From contig NZ_CP088014.1 of NCBI RefSeq assembly GCF_021044685.1, forward strand, positions 3,272,001 to 3,336,000: a stretch of DNA of 64,000 bases, read 5' to 3'. The DNA is from Bradyrhizobium daqingense (lineage in GTDB: Bacteria; Pseudomonadota; Alphaproteobacteria; Rhizobiales; Xanthobacteraceae). A program made the translations under genes and the position numbers. Below the pieces are notes generated by a model. It was given only the letters and a program-made list of their open reading frames with translations, did not search any database and was not told where the DNA came from. How positions within the stretch are numbered: the first letter of the stretch is position 1; the number at the start of each line of letters is the position of its first letter. This document shows positions 60,131 through 64,000 of this stretch, piece after piece.

Positions 60131-60600
60131 TCAGTTCTTGCTGGCCGTCCGGGGCGGACGGGGCTGTTGAAAGGGTAATGCGCATTGCCGACGCCGCCAA
60201 GCATCAAGGCTTGAGCCAGGGCTGGCAATCTCGCTCTCCGGACCGCTCGGATAGCTCTCGACCTGCTTGCCTGCGGTGTCGAAATAGGCGATGCGTTGGA
60301 CCACCAGCGGCTGAGTCTCGGAGGCGTTGTGCACGCTCAGCATCGCCGAGACGTCAACGGCGGCTTGCCTGACCCATCGCGACGCTGGAATCGGCGGGTA
60401 CAGAGTCCCGCTGGGGACGGAGAGGGCCCCTCTTCGATGGCGTGGGAGCGAATCGGCAAGGTTTTGTTCGATACTGACCTCGGATTGCGCGGCGGCGCGC
60501 ACGGCAAAGGCGAAGGGATCGAGCAGCCTGGCTGCGAAGAGCCTTCCGCATGTGACGAATTGCTCGCTTGCCGCACCGCAACCCGTCTCTAGGGTGCGGC
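60131..60600 (-). pseudogene. DUF3124-like secreted protein, apparently truncated
   Basis: The frame contains MLSVHNASETQPLVVQRIAY followed by FDTAGKQVESY, which matches the DUF3124 core (S-V-x-N-T/A-x3-x-P-L-x-I-x-x-I-x-Y-F/Y-D-T-x-G). The N-terminal part (ADSLPRHRRGALSVPSGTLY) is partly recognisable, but the expected valine-rich strands are missing, and after VESYPSGP the frame becomes Arg/Pro-rich instead of the usual GGTGANF-type end. It is probably a broken copy. The right end, given as 60600, is uncertain. Confidence 0.4.
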
Positions 60601-60619
60601 AAAAACGGACCAATTTGGC

Positions 60620-62350
60620 ATGCACGAGCTCATTCACGACATCACTCTCTGTATTCTGTTTGCCTGGATGCTGGGCTTGCTCGCCCATTTCTCACGGCAA
60701 CCCCTGATCCTGGCCTACCTCGTCGCCGGCTTTTGCATAGGTCCATTCGGCGCCGGCTGGGTCCATTCCCAGGAATCGATCGGCGTCATTTCCGAGCTCG
60801 GCCTGATCTTCATGCTGTTCATGATCGGCCTCGAGATCGACCTGAAGAAGATCGTGCGGGCAGGGCGGGTGATCCTGTTCGCGGCGGGCGGCCAGTTGCT
60901 CGGCGGCTGCCTGCTCGGGGTGCTTTTCTTCGTCGGCATCGGCCTGTCGCTCGGCGGCGGGCACTTCGATGCGGTCTATCTCTGCGTCGCCTGTGCGCTC
61001 TCCAGCACCGTCATCATCGTCAAGGTGCTCTATGAGAAGCGCGAGCTCGATACGCTGCCGGGCCGCATCACGCTCGGCGTGCTGGTGCTCCAGGACATCT
61101 TCGCCATCCTGTTCCTGGCGGTGCAACCGAGCCTCGCCAATCTGCAGGTCAGCGTCATCCTGCTCTCGGTCGGCCGCGTCGCGGTTCTGGTCACCGCCGC
61201 GCTGCTGGTCAGCCGCTATGTGTTGCCGCGCGTGTTTCACCAGATCGCCCGCCGCCCCGAGCTGATCCTGCTCGGCGCGCTGGCCTGGTGCTTCCTGGTC
61301 GCCGAGACCGCCTATCAGTTGTCGCTGTCGCGCGAGATGGGCGCGCTGATCGCCGGCGTCTCGCTCTCGACCTTCCCCTATGCGCTCGACGTCACCGCCA
61401 AGGTCACCACGCTCCGCGACTTCTTCATCACGCTGTTCTTCGTCGCGCTCGGCATGACCATTCCCATCCCCGGCCTCTCCGTGATCTGGCTCGCGCTGAT
61501 GATCGCGGCCTTCACGGTCGTGAGCCGCCTCGTCACCACCTTCACCCCGCTCTATTTGATGAAGCAGGGGCTGCGCGCGAGCCTGTTGCCGGCCCTGAAC
61601 CTCGCGCAGATCTCCGAATTCTCGCTGGTGGTGATTCAGACCGGCGTCACCGACCGCCACATCGCAGCGGAAACGGCGAACGCTGCCTCCTTCGCCTTCG
61701 TGGTGCTGGCCGTGCTCTCGACCTTCGTGATGACCCGCAGCGACGAGATCACCCGCTGGGCGATCGGTCCCTTGAAGCGGATCGGCCTGCGCGACCTCGA
61801 TCACGGCAGCGGGCAAGGCGAGGAGGGCCATGAGGGCGGCCATGGCGAGGCCCGCCGCATCGTCATCCTCGGCTTTTTCCGTGCGGCGAGCGCGCTTCTC
61901 GCCGAGATCGAGCGGCAGGCCCCGGTGCTGCTGGAGCAGATCACCGTGGTCGACTTCAACCCCAATGTGTACCAGACCTTGCTCTCGCGCGGCCTGCACG
62001 TGATCTATGGCGACATCAGCAATGTCGATACCCTGCTCCATGCCGGCATCGGCAAGTCGGAGATGATCATCCTGAGCGTGCCGGATTCGCTGCTGAAGGG
62101 CGCCACCAACGAGAAGCTGGTCCGTCACGTCCGCGCGCTCAATCCCACCGCCCTGATCGTGGCGACGGCCGACCTCCTGGCCGATGTCGACGAGCTCTAT
62201 GAGGCCGGCGCCAGCTATGTCACGGTGACCCGGGTCAGCGATGCCCATGAGCTGTTCACGGTGATCGAGGCGGCCCAGGCCGGCCTTTTGGCCGACAAGC
62301 GCGCCGAGCTCGATCAGCGTCTCGGCGAGCGACGCGAAGTGCTGCCCTGA
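60620..62350 (+). CDS. CPA2 cation/proton antiporter with TrkA-N domain (KefB/YbaL type)
   Basis: 576 residues. About twelve TM helices in the first 385 residues. Antiporter motifs: LAYLVAGFCIGPFGAGWVH, ELGLIFMLFMIGLEIDLKK (GLE), ALSSTVIIVKVLYEKRELDT, LQDIFAILFLAVQP and GALIAGVSLSTFPYALDVTA. A cytoplasmic TrkA-N domain follows from about 408, but the glycine motif reads ILGFFRAASALLAEIE instead of G-x-G-x2-G, so it may not bind NAD in the usual way. A hydrophilic His/Gly/Glu linker precedes it. It presumably exchanges K+ or Na+ for protons. Confidence 0.92.
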   Translation: MHELIHDITLCILFAWMLGLLAHFSRQPLILAYLVAGFCIGPFGAGWVHSQESIGVISELGLIFMLFMIGLEIDLKKIVRAGRVILFAAGGQLLGGCLLGVLFFVGIGLSLGGGHFDAVYLCVACALSSTVIIVKVLYEKRELDTLPGRITLGVLVLQDIFAILFLAVQPSLANLQVSVILLSVGRVAVLVTAALLVSRYVLPRVFHQIARRPELILLGALAWCFLVAETAYQLSLSREMGALIAGVSLSTFPYALDVTAKVTTLRDFFITLFFVALGMTIPIPGLSVIWLALMIAAFTVVSRLVTTFTPLYLMKQGLRASLLPALNLAQISEFSLVVIQTGVTDRHIAAETANAASFAFVVLAVLSTFVMTRSDEITRWAIGPLKRIGLRDLDHGSGQGEEGHEGGHGEARRIVILGFFRAASALLAEIERQAPVLLEQITVVDFNPNVYQTLLSRGLHVIYGDISNVDTLLHAGIGKSEMIILSVPDSLLKGATNEKLVRHVRALNPTALIVATADLLADVDELYEAGASYVTVTRVSDAHELFTVIEAAQAGLLADKRAELDQRLGERREVLP

Positions 62351-62537
62351 CCGGTCGGGCTGCCTGCTTCCGCTCCGGCGCTGGGCACCTATATCCCTGG
62401 TATCTTCGGTGCAAGGGTGGCCATCCCGGCAGGCTCGTCCGGCATGAGTGGTTGCGCTGGAAACACTAGCGCCCCGGCCCAAGTCCGGCTAAGGCGTCCG
62501 GCTAAGCCTCGCGGCCATCATCGATAGAGATTGGGAA

Positions 62538-63614
62538 ATGCCCGATAGCGTTCAGGAAGTCTTGCAGGCCTTTGCCCGGGGCGAGCTCGTGGTCGTCACC
62601 GACGACGACGATCGTGAAGGCGAGGGCGATCTGATCGTCGCCGCCTCGCTCTGCACCGCCGAGAAGATGGCGTTCATCATCCGCCACACCTCCGGCATCG
62701 TCTGCGCGCCCGTGACCACCGAGGATGCGCGCCGCCTGCGGCTCGATCCGATGGTCGCCCACAACGATTCCGCGCACACCACCGCGTTCACGGTCTCGAT
62801 CGACTACAAGCCCGACGGCGGCACCGGCATCTCCGCCGAGGAACGCGCCTCCTGTTGCCGCGCGCTGTCCAATCCCAATGTCGGCGCCAACGACTTCGCC
62901 CGGCCCGGCCACATCTTCCCGCTGATCGCCAAGGACGGCGGCGTGCTGCTGCGCTCCGGCCATACCGAGGCTGCCGTGGACCTCTGCAAGCTCTCGGGCC
63001 TGCCGCCGGTCGGCGTCATCAGCGAGCTCATGAACGACGATGGCAGCGTGATGAAGGGGGAGCAGGTCTCCCGCTTCGCCGCCGAGCACAAGCTCAAGCA
63101 CGTCACCATCGCGGACATGATCGCTTACCGCCAGGCGCGCGAGAAGCTGATCGAGCGGGTCTCGACCTTCGTCACCGAGAGCCCGATCGGCCCCTTGCAG
63201 GGCTATGCCTATCGTTCGCCGTTCGATTCCATCGCTCATGTCGCGTTCGTCTATAACGGCGTCGGTGACGGCAAGAACGTGCTGACGCGCTTCCACAAGC
63301 CCAACATCGTCAAGGATACCTTTACCGGCCACAAGCGCATGGCGGCGGTGCTCGAGCACTTCAAGAAGTCCGGCCGTGGCGTATTGGTTTACTTGCGCGA
63401 CGGCGCAGCCGGTGTCCCCGTGTCACCGCTGCCCGACGAGAGCGCGACCGAGGCGGACCGCAACCGGCAGTGGCGCGAGGTCGGTGTCGGCGCGCAGATC
63501 CTGCGCGATCTCGGCGTCACCTCGATCCGGCATCTCACCTCCTCGGTGCACGACTACAAGGGCCTGTCCGGCTTCGGCATCGAGATCGTCGCCAACGAGC
63601 AGCTGGAAAGCTAG
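62538..63614 (+). CDS. ribB: 3,4-dihydroxy-2-butanone-4-phosphate synthase with degenerate GTP cyclohydrolase II domain
   Basis: 358 residues. The N-terminal RibB domain is complete: VVTDDDDREGEGDLIVAASL, FIIRHTSGIVCAPV, VGANDFARPGHIFPLIAKDG, HTEAAVDLCKLSGLPPVGVI and MIAYRQAREKLIE, with the acidic metal site and the R-P-G-H substrate block. The C-terminal half has the GCH-II outline (IAHVAFVYNGVGDGKNVLTR) and LRDLGVTSIRHLTSS, but the C-x2-GD-x7-C-x-C zinc site is absent, so GTP hydrolysis is unlikely. It makes the four-carbon unit of riboflavin. Confidence 0.93.
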   Translation: MPDSVQEVLQAFARGELVVVTDDDDREGEGDLIVAASLCTAEKMAFIIRHTSGIVCAPVTTEDARRLRLDPMVAHNDSAHTTAFTVSIDYKPDGGTGISAEERASCCRALSNPNVGANDFARPGHIFPLIAKDGGVLLRSGHTEAAVDLCKLSGLPPVGVISELMNDDGSVMKGEQVSRFAAEHKLKHVTIADMIAYRQAREKLIERVSTFVTESPIGPLQGYAYRSPFDSIAHVAFVYNGVGDGKNVLTRFHKPNIVKDTFTGHKRMAAVLEHFKKSGRGVLVYLRDGAAGVPVSPLPDESATEADRNRQWREVGVGAQILRDLGVTSIRHLTSSVHDYKGLSGFGIEIVANEQLES

Positions 63615-63752
63615 CGCTGTCATCCCGGGCCGCACGACGCGCGGTCCGTACAGCACGCAGGTCCATCGATCTGCAACGCAATTGCACTTGTTGCCGCGGC
63701 GCTTTAATTTGTCGGTCAATTTATGACGGAACCAGACGCGAAAGGACGTTTC

Positions 63753-64000
63753 ATGAGCGTGCGCCCTCAGGCCAAGGACAAGCCGGCTGCGGCTTCTTTC
63801 CAGTGGGACGATCCGTTCCTGCTCGACGAGCAGCTGACTGAAGACGAACGCATGGTGCGCGACACCGCCCGCGCCTATGCCCAGGACAAGCTGCTGCCGC
63901 GCGTCTCCAAGGCCTATCTCGAAGAGGAGACCGACCGCGAGATCTTCAACGAGATGGGTGAGCTCGGCCTGATCGGCATCACGTTGCCGGAGGAATATGG
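63753..64000 (+). CDS. Acyl-CoA dehydrogenase, glutaryl-CoA dehydrogenase-like, 3'-truncated by window edge
   Basis: The first 82 codons, from ATG 63753 with aaagga upstream. After SVRPQAKDKPAAASFQW, the text DPFLLDEQLTEDERMVRDTA, RAYAQDKLLPRVSKAYLEEE and MGELGLIGITLPEEYG matches the N-terminal helical domain of the glutaryl-CoA dehydrogenase branch (start DPFLLDEQL-type). Catalytic Glu and flavin sites lie beyond the window. It likely acts in lysine or tryptophan breakdown if the assignment is right. Confidence 0.85.
   Translation, partial: MSVRPQAKDKPAAASFQWDDPFLLDEQLTEDERMVRDTARAYAQDKLLPRVSKAYLEEETDREIFNEMGELGLIGITLPEEY

Overview
The window looks like chromosomal DNA of a Bradyrhizobium-type alphaproteobacterium. 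The evidence is the high GC content, a red-type (form IC) RuBisCO operon in the order cbbFPTALSXE with a divergent cbbR, dispersed palindromes of the kind I associate with Bradyrhizobium and Rhodopseudomonas, and many short secreted or charged proteins typical of that group. Assignment is by recognition only; no search was run.

Layout. 1-6.6 kb: the 3' part of an SRAP peptidase gene, a CaiB-type CoA transferase, a GrdB-like protein, and a minus-strand run of sua5, an FAD-linked oxidase, a GNAT acetyltransferase and nudK. 6.6-8.7 kb: tRNA-Pro(CGG), two small hypotheticals, then about 1.1 kb without convincing genes that holds a structured repeat and large palindromes. 8.7-11.5 kb: a TetR/MFS pair with matching operator dyads, a DUF4118-like membrane protein and a small paralogous protein. 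11.5-14.0 kb: a decaying deoxysugar cluster (C-methyltransferase, RmlC and epimerase, all with frameshifts or deletions). 14.2-24.1 kb: cbbR and the complete Calvin-cycle operon. 24.4-28.4 kb: a PAS-GGDEF-EAL protein, a second copy of the small paralog, and a DegP-type protease.

28.7-48.6 kb is an accessory stress-type region. It holds more than a dozen small secreted, basic or coiled-coil proteins, two DUF4142 proteins, a ribbon-helix-helix regulator, a PAP2/DUF3147 membrane operon, a pyruvate-oxidase-like TPP enzyme, a PRC-barrel protein, and two consecutive signalling genes: a 2,099-residue soluble hybrid kinase with ten tandem 92-residue HAMP repeats, followed by a REC-PAS-HWE kinase. Many of these genes carry an upstream GGAAC-N16/17-(C/G)GTT motif, the form of the alphaproteobacterial EcfG general-stress promoter, so I read the region as a general-stress-response gene cluster. 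An IS5/IS427-type element has inserted exactly at the stop codon of one small gene.

48.7-64 kb: an EmrA/EmrB-type efflux pair, divergent HxlR and SDR genes, nitronate monooxygenase, a small secreted protein whose Shine-Dalgarno sequence lies in a long hairpin, a PhoD phosphatase, an aldo/keto reductase, a His-rich secreted protein, a short XRE regulator, a PLP aminotransferase, a CPA2 antiporter with an atypical TrkA-N domain, a RibBA-like protein with a degenerate second domain, and the start of a glutaryl-CoA-dehydrogenase-like gene cut by the window edge.

The best candidates for something new are the HAMP-array kinase with its operon partner and putative stress regulon, the 27-bp palindrome on the RHH promoter, the Shine-Dalgarno-sequestering hairpin at 54.2 kb, and the structured repeat at 7.7-8.4 kb.
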